Shown: one piece after another, positions 7,242 through 12,630 of the stretch
Numbering within the stretch: the first letter of the stretch is position 1
How the letters are laid out: the number at the start of each line of letters is the position of its first letter
Source: Acidimicrobiales bacterium
GTDB taxonomy: Bacteria; Actinomycetota; Acidimicrobiia; Acidimicrobiales; Palsa-688
Length of the DNA: 12,630 nucleotides
Reading direction: 5' to 3'
Assembly (NCBI GenBank): GCA_030039575.1
Contig: JASHVH010000385.1
Location: 1 to 12,630 of the forward strand
The notes under the pieces: generated by a model
Seen by the model: only the letters and a program-made list of their open reading frames with translations
Database searches by the model: none
Told to the model about the DNA's origin: nothing
Program-made: the position numbers and the translations under genes

Positions 7242-8183
7242 GTGCAAATAGCTGCCGTCGCCCATGAGGCCGATGTCGTCCGGGAGAGCCGACCTCGGCG
7301 CCTGCTACGAGGACCGCTCCCCTTTTTACTGCCGTGGTTGGTGGGGTTCCTCGGGCTCACAGTAGTCCCACTGCTGCTCTCGCTCTACTGGAGCTTCACC
7401 AACTACGACATGCTCCAATCGCCACAATGGGTGGGGACCTCCAACTACGTGCAGTTGGTTCACGACCCGCTGTTCCGGACATCAGTAGAAAACACCGCCT
7501 TCATGGTGGTGATCGGGGCTCCGGCGGGGATCATCCTGGGCTTGGGTTGTGCGCTTTTGCTCAGACGCCCGATCCGCGGTTCAGCGCTGTACCGGGGGGC
7601 GATTTTCATGCCGGCGGTGGTCCCCTCGGTGGCGGTCGCCGTGATCTTCATCTGGATCTTCAACCCGGACTATGGCTTGCTCAACGCCGGGCTTGGCTTG
7701 GTGCACATACGCCCGCAAGGTTGGCTGGCGGACCCTTCCCTGGCCAAACCGAGCCTGCTCATATTGCTGGTGTGGGAAGCGGTAGGCCAGATCATGGTCC
7801 TCATGCTCGCCGGCCTGGCGGAAATCCCGGGCGAGTTGTACGAAGCGGCCTCCCTGGACGGGGCCAAAGGGTGGCAACGGCTCCGCTATATAACGCTCCC
7901 GCTCCTGAGCCCAGTGCTGTTTTATAGCTTCATAGTCTGGATCATATTCTATCTGCAGTTTTTCACCGAGGCCTTCGTCGCCACCGCCTCAAACCTCGGT
8001 GCGCCCGTCAACTCCACCCTGTTCTATTCGATCTACCTTTACCAGTCCGCCTTCTCGTTCCTCAAGATGGGGTATGCGTCGGCAATGGCCTGGATCCTAT
8101 TTGTGGTCACGATGATCATCACGGTCATCCTTTTCCGGCTCCAGCGTCGCTTCGTCTTCTACCGGGGAGAACAGCACGCGTGA
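7242..8183 (+). CDS. ABC sugar importer permease, MalF-like
   Basis: An integral membrane permease of 313 residues from the GTG at 7242. After a charged cytoplasmic lead, a first membrane segment (FLLPWLVGFLGLTVVPLLLSLYW, about 28-50) is followed by segments near 84-107, 119-141, 170-193, 222-243 and 280-300. The EAA loop that docks on the ATPase is EAASLDGAKGWQRLRYITLP at 201-220. The frame stays open upstream to 7131 inside the binding-protein gene, but starting there would add a non-family extension overlapping the upstream gene by 97 bp; TTG 7233 or GTG 7242 fit better. No Shine-Dalgarno is visible, so expression may depend on coupling to the upstream gene 15 bp away. The stop overlaps the next permease start. 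Confidence 0.92.
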   Translation: MQIAAVAHEADVVRESRPRRLLRGPLPFLLPWLVGFLGLTVVPLLLSLYWSFTNYDMLQSPQWVGTSNYVQLVHDPLFRTSVENTAFMVVIGAPAGIILGLGCALLLRRPIRGSALYRGAIFMPAVVPSVAVAVIFIWIFNPDYGLLNAGLGLVHIRPQGWLADPSLAKPSLLILLVWEAVGQIMVLMLAGLAEIPGELYEAASLDGAKGWQRLRYITLPLLSPVLFYSFIVWIIFYLQFFTEAFVATASNLGAPVNSTLFYSIYLYQSAFSFLKMGYASAMAWILFVVTMIITVILFRLQRRFVFYRGEQHA

Positions 8184-9064
8184 CCCTCACCGACGTGCTT
8201 GTACAGCCGGCGCGGCGCCGCCGAATGCTTGTCCAGAGCGGCCGCCACGTCCTGTTGATATGTCTTTCCATCCTGTTCCTCCTCCCGCTCATCTGGATGG
8301 TCGCCAGCTCTTTGAAGTCGAACTCGGCCATCTTCGTCTACCCGCCTCGGCTGTTGCCTTCGCGCCCGCAGTTCAGTAACTATCGCAAAGCGTTTGATTA
8401 CATACCGTTCTGGTTGTACTTCCGGAATAGTTTGATCGTATCGGCGGCGACAATATGCGGGATAATGTTCTCATGCGTCCCGGCCGCGTACGCGTTCGGC
8501 ATCTTGCGGTGGCGCGGACGGGATCTCGTGTTCTATATAGTGCTGGCCGGCATCATGCTCCCGTTCCAGGTGCTGATGGTGCCTCTGTACGTCATGTACC
8601 GGGATCTCCATTTGATAGGGACGTTGCTGCCCTTGGTCATCCCGCCGTTCTTCGGGATGTACATCTCGTCGGCCTTCTCGGCCAGCGTCGCCATCTTCCT
8701 GCTCAGGCAGTTCTTCCGGGCCCTGCCACGTGAACTCGTCGATGCCGCCCGCATTGACGGGGCCGGTGAATGGGCGACGTTGTTCCGGGTCGTGCTGCCA
8801 GTAGCGAAGGGCGGCCTGATAACGGTCGGCCTGTTCGCTTTCCTGTCGAGCTGGACGGACTTCCTTGCGCCGCTGATCTTCCTGAACAAGGGTTCGCTGT
8901 TTACTCTGTCGCTGGGCTTACAGCAGTACCAGAGCCTCCATTTCACTGCGTTCAACTACCTTATGGCCGCGTCGTTCGTGTTTGCGTTGCCGGTCTTGCT
9001 CGTATTCGTCTTCGCGCAGCGTTTCTTCGTCGAGGGTATAGCCCTCACGGGCCTGCGAGGCTAG
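8180..9064 (+). CDS. ABC sugar importer permease, MalG-like
   Basis: The second membrane subunit, 294 residues, expected to pair with the preceding permease. The first segment is at about 23-44 (VLLICLSILFLLPLIWMVASSL), with further segments near 83-108, 115-138, 149-170, 209-231 and 261-282. The EAA loop DAARIDGAGEWATLFRVVLP lies at 188-207, and the ending RFFVEGIALTGLRG is close to the usual MalG-type C-terminus. The GTG start overlaps the previous stop (GTGA, 8180-8183), indicating translational coupling. No ATP-binding subunit follows; an MsmK/UgpC-like ATPase shared between transporters would have to be encoded elsewhere. Confidence 0.93.
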   Translation: MTLTDVLVQPARRRRMLVQSGRHVLLICLSILFLLPLIWMVASSLKSNSAIFVYPPRLLPSRPQFSNYRKAFDYIPFWLYFRNSLIVSAATICGIMFSCVPAAYAFGILRWRGRDLVFYIVLAGIMLPFQVLMVPLYVMYRDLHLIGTLLPLVIPPFFGMYISSAFSASVAIFLLRQFFRALPRELVDAARIDGAGEWATLFRVVLPVAKGGLITVGLFAFLSSWTDFLAPLIFLNKGSLFTLSLGLQQYQSLHFTAFNYLMAASFVFALPVLLVFVFAQRFFVEGIALTGLRG

Positions 9065-9074
9065 GAGTCAAGCC

Positions 9075-9084
9075 AAGGAGGAGG
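9075..9084 (+). promoter_or_regulatory. Strong ribosome binding site of the second complete SDR gene
   Basis: AAGGAGGAGG in the 23-bp gap after the permease stop. The AGGAGG core at 9076-9081 lies 6 nt before ATG 9088. It fixes the start and argues against longer upstream frames overlapping the permease gene. Confidence 0.8.
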
Positions 9085-9087
9085 CAA

Positions 9088-9861
9088 ATGGCGAGCATCT
9101 TTGTGACAGGGTCGTCGGCGGGCATAGGCCAGGAAACGGCTTCAGTCCTCGTCAATGGCGGCCACAGGGTCGTGGTCCACGCTCGCAGCAACGAGCGAGC
9201 GGCCGATGCCCAAAAGGGGGTCCCCGGTGCGGCGGCGGTGGTGATTGGCGACCTTTCTTCTCTCGACGAGACCCGGGCCCTGGCGGAGGCGGCTCAGGCA
9301 CTGGGGCCGTTCGACGCGGTGGTCCATAACGCTGGTATTGGAGGTCGCAACGGCAGAAGGGCGCTCACCGGTGATGGGCTCGACCCGATATTCCAGGTCA
9401 ACGTGCTCGCGCCATACGTGCTGACCGCGCTCATGTCGCGCCCCCGGCGCCTGGTCTACTTGACTTCCGGCCTCCACTACCAGGGCGTCTTCGACCCTCA
9501 CGAACTGGAGCGGCAACGCCGCCCGGGCGACGGCATGAAGGCCTATCGCGACTCAAAACTTTGCGACGTCCTCTTGGCTTTTGCCGTAGCCAGGCTGTGG
9601 CCGTCCACGCTGTCAAATGCGGTTGACCCTGGATGGATCAGGACACGTATGGGCGGTCGGGGCGCACCAGGCCCGGTGTCGCGCGGGGCCGAGACACCCG
9701 TCTGGCTGGCCACCAGCGACGAGCCATCGGCCCTCGTGTCGGGCCGCTTACTAAAGGACCGCCAGCAGTTATCGGCCAACCCGGCCGCATATGACCAAGG
9801 GCTGCAGGACGCTCTTTTGCGGGGCTGCGCCGCCTTGAGCGGGGCCCGCCTCCCTACATAG
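9088..9861 (+). CDS. SDR family oxidoreductase, last gene of the carbohydrate locus
   Basis: A 257-residue SDR with cofactor motif TGSSAGIG (7-14), HARS at 31-34 after the second strand (Arg there suggests NADP(H)), NAG (81-83), likely catalytic Ser127 in YLTSGLHYQG, and YRDSK giving Tyr153 and Lys157. DPGWIRTRMGG (180-190) follows as in the family. It resembles the retinol-dehydrogenase/ketoreductase-like branch more than the polyol dehydrogenase at 3922-4701, so the two probably do different jobs. ATG 9088 has a strong ribosome site. It follows the permease by 23 bp and is likely in the same transcript. Whether it works in the sugar pathway or is a passenger is not clear. Confidence 0.92.
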   Translation: MASIFVTGSSAGIGQETASVLVNGGHRVVVHARSNERAADAQKGVPGAAAVVIGDLSSLDETRALAEAAQALGPFDAVVHNAGIGGRNGRRALTGDGLDPIFQVNVLAPYVLTALMSRPRRLVYLTSGLHYQGVFDPHELERQRRPGDGMKAYRDSKLCDVLLAFAVARLWPSTLSNAVDPGWIRTRMGGRGAPGPVSRGAETPVWLATSDEPSALVSGRLLKDRQQLSANPAAYDQGLQDALLRGCAALSGARLPT

Positions 9862-9971
9862 GTAACGTTGAAAGCGGGGAGCGCAGCACCGGTTCTCATC
9901 GTGTGGGCCGGAGAGGTAAGCCCTACTAGTGACGCCCCCGTGGGCCAAGCTGGGCTTCACGATACGCCGCA

Positions 9972-10598
9972 TCACTCGTGGCTCTCCGTATAGGCCAGGT
10001 CGACGCTGTCCTGGTGCCCTGACCACTGCAGGGTGAACTGCCAGCAGCCTGACTGGGGCATGTCGATCAGCGACGGGCCCGGTCCGCCAGTGACCGTCCG
10101 TCGAACAGCCGGGCCGACTGCTTTATCCCCGACAAGCCGGCGGGCCGTGATCCCAAGGCTGCCCGACGCGTTCACGGGAAGCCGGGAAACCCAAAGGATC
10201 TTGTTGCCCCGGTTGGGCTTTGGCGGAGAGTAGAGCGGGGCGTGGCGCGCCCAGAGCACGGCCACTATGTCGCCGCGCGCACCGAGCACGTAGGGCATGG
10301 GTACGTCCGCGGGGTGAAAGCCGGCACGCGCCCACGTGGGGAGGGGACCGTAGCTAATAGCCGACGCGCACGACGTCGCCGCGGAGAGCTGAACGCTCGG
10401 AGCCACGTCCGTGTGGCTGGCGGCGTGCCCACCGGGGGCGCGCCCGAGCAGCGTGGCCACGCCGGCGATTGCCAGTGCTACGGTCAGCAGGGCGACGAGC
10501 CAGCGACGTCGTCGTCGCGCCCGAGCCTTAGCGATGAGGGCCTCAGCCTCCGGCGCGTAGTGCTCGTGCTGTTGGCCCGGTGCGAGAAGTGTGGGCAT
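9972..10598 (-). CDS. Single-pass membrane-anchored protein of unknown function
   Basis: 208 residues with no family I can name firmly. An N-terminal cytoplasmic segment (1-32) contains a strongly basic run KARARRRRRW (24-33), then one membrane segment LVALLTVALAIAGVATLLG (34-52), giving an outside-facing domain of about 155 residues. That domain has two Cys (77 and 185) that could form a disulfide, a central NKILWVSRLPV (132-142), and a C-terminal block PSLIDMPQSGCWQFTLQWSG (175-194) ending in alternating hydrophobic residues, consistent with a beta-sandwich fold. The start at 10598 is preceded by AGGAG overlapping the stop of the GntR gene, so the two are probably co-transcribed and coupled. 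Genes paired with YtrA-like regulators are often cell-envelope transporters; here only this protein is present. A role in envelope sensing or stress is a guess. Confidence 0.75.
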   Translation of the reverse strand: MPTLLAPGQQHEHYAPEAEALIAKARARRRRRWLVALLTVALAIAGVATLLGRAPGGHAASHTDVAPSVQLSAATSCASAISYGPLPTWARAGFHPADVPMPYVLGARGDIVAVLWARHAPLYSPPKPNRGNKILWVSRLPVNASGSLGITARRLVGDKAVGPAVRRTVTGGPGPSLIDMPQSGCWQFTLQWSGHQDSVDLAYTESHE

Positions 10599-10607
10599 GG
10601 GACACTC

Positions 10608-10946
10608 CTAGGAGACCGCTTCGATCATGGCCACGAGCTCTTCGGTGGCGTAGCCCTCATGGCGGGCGAAGGCGACAAGGTCCCGCACCTTCTCGACCAG
10701 AGCGCCGCGCTCTGGCGTCCCGGCAACGGTGATGCCACGGCCTCTCCGGAACTCCAAGAGGCCCTCGTCGCGTAGCTCGCCAAGCGCCCGGAGCACGGTG
10801 TTCCGGTTGACGCCGAGGACCGCGGCGAGGTCCTTCGCCAGGGGCATTCGCTCACCGGGCCTGGCCTCGCCGTCCGCGATCGCTCGGCGCAGCTCGGCCG
10901 CCACCTGTTGGTACAACGGTGTTGGCGCTCTTTGGTCGATTTTCAT
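10608..10946 (-). CDS. GntR-family regulator, short YtrA-like type
   Basis: A 112-residue transcription factor. The start is set at ATG 10946, giving MKIDQRAPTPLYQQV, the usual family beginning; the frame extends 17 codons upstream but that part reads through the promoter. The winged HTH covers about residues 10-75: LYQQVAAELRRAIADGE, GERMPLAKDLAAVLGVNRNT, VLRALGELRDEGLLEFRRGRG. Only about 35 residues follow, so there is no large effector domain, as in the YtrA subfamily, which uses the short tail for dimerisation. It ends 9 bp before the start of the membrane-protein gene and diverges from the ClpX-zinc-finger gene. Self-regulation and control of the membrane-protein gene are expected from the family; involvement with the divergent gene is inference. 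Confidence 0.92.
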   Translation of the reverse strand: MKIDQRAPTPLYQQVAAELRRAIADGEARPGERMPLAKDLAAVLGVNRNTVLRALGELRDEGLLEFRRGRGITVAGTPERGALVEKVRDLVAFARHEGYATEELVAMIEAVS

Positions 10947-10956
10947 GGTGCTAGTT

Positions 10957-10985
10957 ATCCTAGACTCATTCCGTTTGGCCGGCAA
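10957..10985 (-). promoter_or_regulatory. Putative promoter of the GntR/membrane-protein genes
   Basis: On the minus strand TTGCCG (10985-10980), a 17-bp spacer and TAGGAT (10962-10957) form a fair -35/-10 pair. The -10 box ends 10 nt before the ATG and no Shine-Dalgarno is present, so the transcript may be leaderless or nearly so. The stretch CTAGTTATCCTAG (10951-10963) is a partial palindrome over the -10 and could be the GntR self-operator. Confidence 0.45.
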
Positions 10986-10990
10986 GTATC

Positions 10991-11019
10991 TTGACATCCA
11001 GAGTCGTCAGGCTTAACCT
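10991..11019 (+). promoter_or_regulatory. Promoter of the ClpX-zinc-finger/HTH gene
   Basis: TTGACA (10991-10996), identical to the consensus -35, then a 17-bp spacer and TAACCT (11014-11019) as -10. Transcription would start near 11026, giving a leader of roughly 45 nt. The -10 lies inside the first GTCAGG-N5-CCTGAC repeat, so a protein bound there would block RNA polymerase. Confidence 0.6.
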
Positions 11020-11062
11020 GACAGTGCCGTCAGGACTACCCTGACTGGACGTGGCCGTCAGG
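11006..11062. promoter_or_regulatory. Tandem operator: two GTCAGG-N5-CCTGAC repeats plus a half-site
   Basis: Two perfect inverted repeats with 6-bp arms and 5-bp centres: 11006-11022 (centre CTTAA) and 11029-11045 (centre ACTAC). Their centres are 23 bp apart, about two helical turns. A third GTCAGG (11057-11062) overlaps the ribosome site of the downstream gene. The identical half-sites with different centres are the pattern of a dimeric repressor operator. Candidate binders are the HTH protein encoded just downstream or the divergent GntR protein. Confidence 0.7.
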
Positions 11063-11067
11063 AGGAG
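11061..11067 (+). promoter_or_regulatory. Ribosome binding site deciding the start of the zinc-finger gene
   Basis: GGAGGAG with its GGAGG core 6 nt before GTG 11072. It supports this start over the in-frame GTG at 11051, which lies upstream of the site and inside the operator region. Confidence 0.75.
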
Positions 11068-11071
11068 ACGA

Positions 11072-11482
11072 GTGTCCAGGACAGCAAGCGACGAGGCCGT
11101 GAGTTGCTCGTTTTGCGCCAAGAGCCAGTTCGACGTCCTCAAAGTGGTCGCCGGCCCGGGGGTCTTCATCTGTAACGAGTGCATAGACCTCTGCAGCCAG
11201 ATCATGGTTGAAGAACTCGGCCGCAAAGCCGGTCAGGCAAATGACGAAGCCCTCCCGCCCAAGCCGGGTACCCCACCGACCCTGAAGGCCTGGGAGGAGT
11301 TGTCTGACGACGATTTACTCCGTGAAATGGTCCGGGCCCATGATGCTCATCACAACGTCGACCGCGCCGTCGCTAATCACGTTGCGGCGCTCAGGGCACG
11401 AGGAGTCAGTTGGGCACGTATCGGTGAAGCACTCGGGATGACGCGCCAGTCGGCGTGGGAGCGCTTCTCAGGAGAGGAGTAG
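11072..11482 (+). CDS. ClpX-type C4 zinc-finger protein with C-terminal helix-turn-helix
   Basis: A 136-residue protein joining two modules. Residues 9-46 match the N-terminal zinc-binding domain of the ClpX unfoldase: Cys12-x2-Cys15-x18-Cys34-x2-Cys37, with CSFCAKS and [10 protein letters not shown]. In ClpX this domain dimerises and recruits adaptors and substrates. A Pro/Gly-rich linker (60-72) leads to a helical part (73-107) and then an HTH-like segment [23 protein letters not shown] (110-132). There is no AAA+ ATPase domain, so it is not ClpX. It may be a transcription factor that uses the zinc finger to dimerise, or an adaptor linking DNA-bound targets to Clp proteolysis (inference). 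Similar small ClpX-zinc-finger proteins are annotated in actinobacteria, but I know of no established function. The operator at its promoter suggests tight, possibly self, regulation. Confidence 0.88.
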   Translation: MSRTASDEAVSCSFCAKSQFDVLKVVAGPGVFICNECIDLCSQIMVEELGRKAGQANDEALPPKPGTPPTLKAWEELSDDDLLREMVRAHDAHHNVDRAVANHVAALRARGVSWARIGEALGMTRQSAWERFSGEE

Positions 11483-11502
11483 CAGGTGCACCGCCCGATC
11501 GT

Positions 11503-11531
11503 CTAAAAGTCATACGCAGCCCCGCTTTTAG
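11503..11531. terminator. Weak hairpin downstream of the zinc-finger gene
   Basis: CTAAAAG (11503-11509) and CTTTTAG (11525-11531) form a 7-bp stem with a 15-nt loop, 20 bp after the stop codon. A further small ACGG/CCGT stem (11534-11545) precedes the tract ATTTTTCT (11548-11555). Together these may end transcription, but the stems are weak. Confidence 0.3.
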
Positions 11532-11575
11532 TGACGGCGTCCCGTGCATTTTTCTACGCGCTAGCCGCGCAACAT

Positions 11576-11608
11576 GCGGGTTTTATGCGTTTTCCGGATA
11601 AAACCCGC
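11576..11608. terminator. Strong hairpin, perfect 11-bp stem, between convergent genes
   Basis: GCGGGTTTTAT (11576-11586) and ATAAAACCCGC (11598-11608) are exact reverse complements around an 11-nt loop. The location between convergent genes fits a two-way transcription terminator. There is no T-tract after the stem on the plus strand, so it is not a textbook intrinsic terminator; it could also protect RNA ends or be a protein-binding site. Confidence 0.5.
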
Positions 11609-11754
11609 CACCGCGACGAGGGCCGGGAGCCACATAGGCCTGAGCCAGCCACGGCACACCGCCCGGTCCACAAGGCCGCCCTTTCGCGTACTTCATAGTG
11701 TCGCGGTGGCGCCTGGCCTACTGCGCCTTGCCCATCGGGCCGGGCACCTCACCA

Positions 11755-12630
11755 TCAGCTTTCGGGCGCTGGGACACCGGTAACGGGCGGGTGTGCCCCG
11801 CCATCGACGACAACCGCGACGCCCTGGGTCTGAGGCTGAGTGATCAGGCGCGACCCGCGGCCATGGGTGAAGAAACTGAACGACCAACGAAGCAGGACGA
11901 GCAACCGGTTCTCAAACCCGATCAGGTAAAACAGGTGCACTCCCAACCACGTGGCCCACGCCGGGAAACCGCTGAGCCGCAGCCCTTTAATGTCAGCCAC
12001 CGCCCGGGCCCGGCCGATCGTGGCCAGGTTTCCTTTGTCCCGGTAGTGAAAAGGTCGTAGGTGCCGTCCGGCGATGCGCGCCGCGATCAAGCGGGCGGCG
12101 TAGCGGCCTTGCTGCATGGCCACGGGGGCCAGTCCCGGCAGCACACGACTCGTCCCCGTGCGTGGGTCGCGGACGCGAACCATGTCGCCTAGCGCAATGA
12201 CCTCGGGGTGCCCCGGCACGGTCAGGTCCGGCTCGACGCTGATGCGTCCGGCCTGGTCCACCTCGCCGCCACTGGCGTCTCCCAGGGTTTGAGCCAGCGA
12301 GGATGCAGTCACGCCGGCCGCCCAGATGATCGTCTTGCTCGAAATCTGGCTCAAGGAGCCGTCCGATGCTTTGACCGTCACTCCATCGGGCCGGACGTCC
12401 ACCACCGTGTGGCCGACCAGTGGTGTCACGCCTAGCGCCTGTAGCGATTGGCTGGCCCGCTTCGACAGGCTCGCCGGGAAAGATCGAAGGACACGGTCGG
12501 AACTCTCGACCAGGATCACCCGGCCCGTCCTCGGGTCGCTGTCTCGGAACTCGCGCGGCAGCGTGTCGCCGGCCAACTCGGCGATCTGCCCGGCCATCTC
12601 CACCCCGGTGGGCCCGCCACCCACCACGAC
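11755..12630 (-). CDS. ndh: Type II NADH dehydrogenase (NDH-2), C-terminal part (cut by window end)
   Basis: A membrane-associated flavoprotein that passes electrons from NADH to quinone without pumping protons. The visible 291 residues begin inside the NADH-binding domain at VVVGGGPTGVEMAG, the GxGxxG motif. They continue with WAAGV (about 103-107), the FAD-contacting ALGDM (about 146-150), GLAPVAMQQGRYAA and KGNLATIGRARAV, all standard for the family. The end has a hydrophobic/amphipathic stretch WLGVHLFYLIGFENRLLVLL and FFTHGRGSRLI, which anchors NDH-2 to the membrane. The N-terminal FAD-binding half lies outside the window. It converges with the zinc-finger gene and has no clear tie to the sugar locus. 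Confidence 0.93.
   Translation of the reverse strand, partial: VVVGGGPTGVEMAGQIAELAGDTLPREFRDSDPRTGRVILVESSDRVLRSFPASLSKRASQSLQALGVTPLVGHTVVDVRPDGVTVKASDGSLSQISSKTIIWAAGVTASSLAQTLGDASGGEVDQAGRISVEPDLTVPGHPEVIALGDMVRVRDPRTGTSRVLPGLAPVAMQQGRYAARLIAARIAGRHLRPFHYRDKGNLATIGRARAVADIKGLRLSGFPAWATWLGVHLFYLIGFENRLLVLLRWSFSFFTHGRGSRLITQPQTQGVAVVVDGGAHPPVTGVPAPES

Larger units (their letters stand above)
11483..11754. other. Convergent intergenic region, no gene seen
   Basis: 272 bp between the plus-strand zinc-finger gene and the minus-strand NADH dehydrogenase gene. It contains two inverted repeats (11503-11531 and 11576-11608), listed separately, and a T-rich tract (11548-11556). The rest (11610-11754) shows no structure I can interpret, and the short open frame from 11574 has no protein-like features. 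Confidence 0.55.

Noticed and set aside
9918..9957. AAGCCC...GGGCTT inverted repeat between the convergent SDR and membrane-protein genes
   Set aside because: The stem is 6 bp with a 28-nt loop and no T-tract; too weak to call a terminator.
10242..10775. Plus-strand frame across the GntR and membrane-protein genes
   Set aside because: It crosses two genes with convincing family or topology features and coupled spacing on the minus strand, and shows no domain itself.
11072..11482. Calling this gene a truncated clpX
   Set aside because: The C-terminal part is not remnant AAA+ sequence but an intact HTH-like segment, and the gene has its own promoter, operator and ribosome site.
11574..11783. 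Small plus-strand frame starting at the hairpin downstream of the zinc-finger gene
   Set aside because: It begins in the inverted repeat, has no ribosome site, no domain, and overlaps the end of the NADH dehydrogenase gene.
1..12630. Mobile element, phage, toxin-antitoxin or defence system
   Set aside because: No transposase, integrase, terminal repeats, nuclease or toxin-like pairs were seen; gene content is metabolic and regulatory with fairly uniform base composition.

Overview
The window looks like chromosomal DNA from a high-GC actinobacterium. Support comes from the GC-rich codons, many GTG/TTG starts, actinobacterial-style families, and a ClpX-type zinc finger fused to a helix-turn-helix. 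I cannot place it to genus; an uncultured or environmental lineage such as Acidimicrobiia is only a guess. Nothing resembling a phage, IS element, CRISPR array, rRNA or tRNA was seen.

Layout. (1) 1-255, minus: N-terminal part of a short-chain dehydrogenase (SDR), cut by the window edge. (2) 256-701: a 446-bp divergent intergenic region with several inverted repeats. (3) 702-9861, plus: a carbohydrate-use locus of nine genes. In order these are a DeoR-type regulator, a BtpA/SgcQ-family TIM barrel, an FGGY sugar kinase, an SDR, a ROK sugar kinase, a secreted sugar-binding protein, two MalF/MalG-like permeases and another SDR. The second to fourth genes overlap or nearly overlap, and the two permeases overlap by 4 bp. 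(4) 9972-10946, minus: a two-gene unit of a small YtrA-like GntR regulator and a single-pass membrane protein of unknown function. (5) 11072-11482, plus: a small protein with a ClpX-type C4 zinc finger and a C-terminal HTH, divergent from the GntR gene and preceded by a promoter overlapped by tandem perfect inverted repeats. (6) 11483-11754: a convergent intergenic region with a perfect 11-bp-stem hairpin. (7) 11755-12630, minus: C-terminal part of a type II NADH dehydrogenase, cut by the window edge.

How the genes may work together. The binding protein and two permeases would import a sugar, polyol or glycoside; the ATPase is not here and must come from elsewhere. SDRs could interconvert hydroxyl and keto groups, FGGY and ROK kinases could phosphorylate two different intermediates, and the BtpA protein has the phosphate-binding end typical of TIM barrels acting on phosphorylated compounds. 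The DeoR protein would sense a sugar phosphate and control the locus. No glycosidase, isomerase or classical aldolase is present, so the substrate and the BtpA step are open questions. This is the best candidate here for an undescribed pathway. The second interesting unit is the GntR/membrane protein pair facing the ClpX-zinc-finger/HTH protein across a shared, repeat-rich regulatory region.
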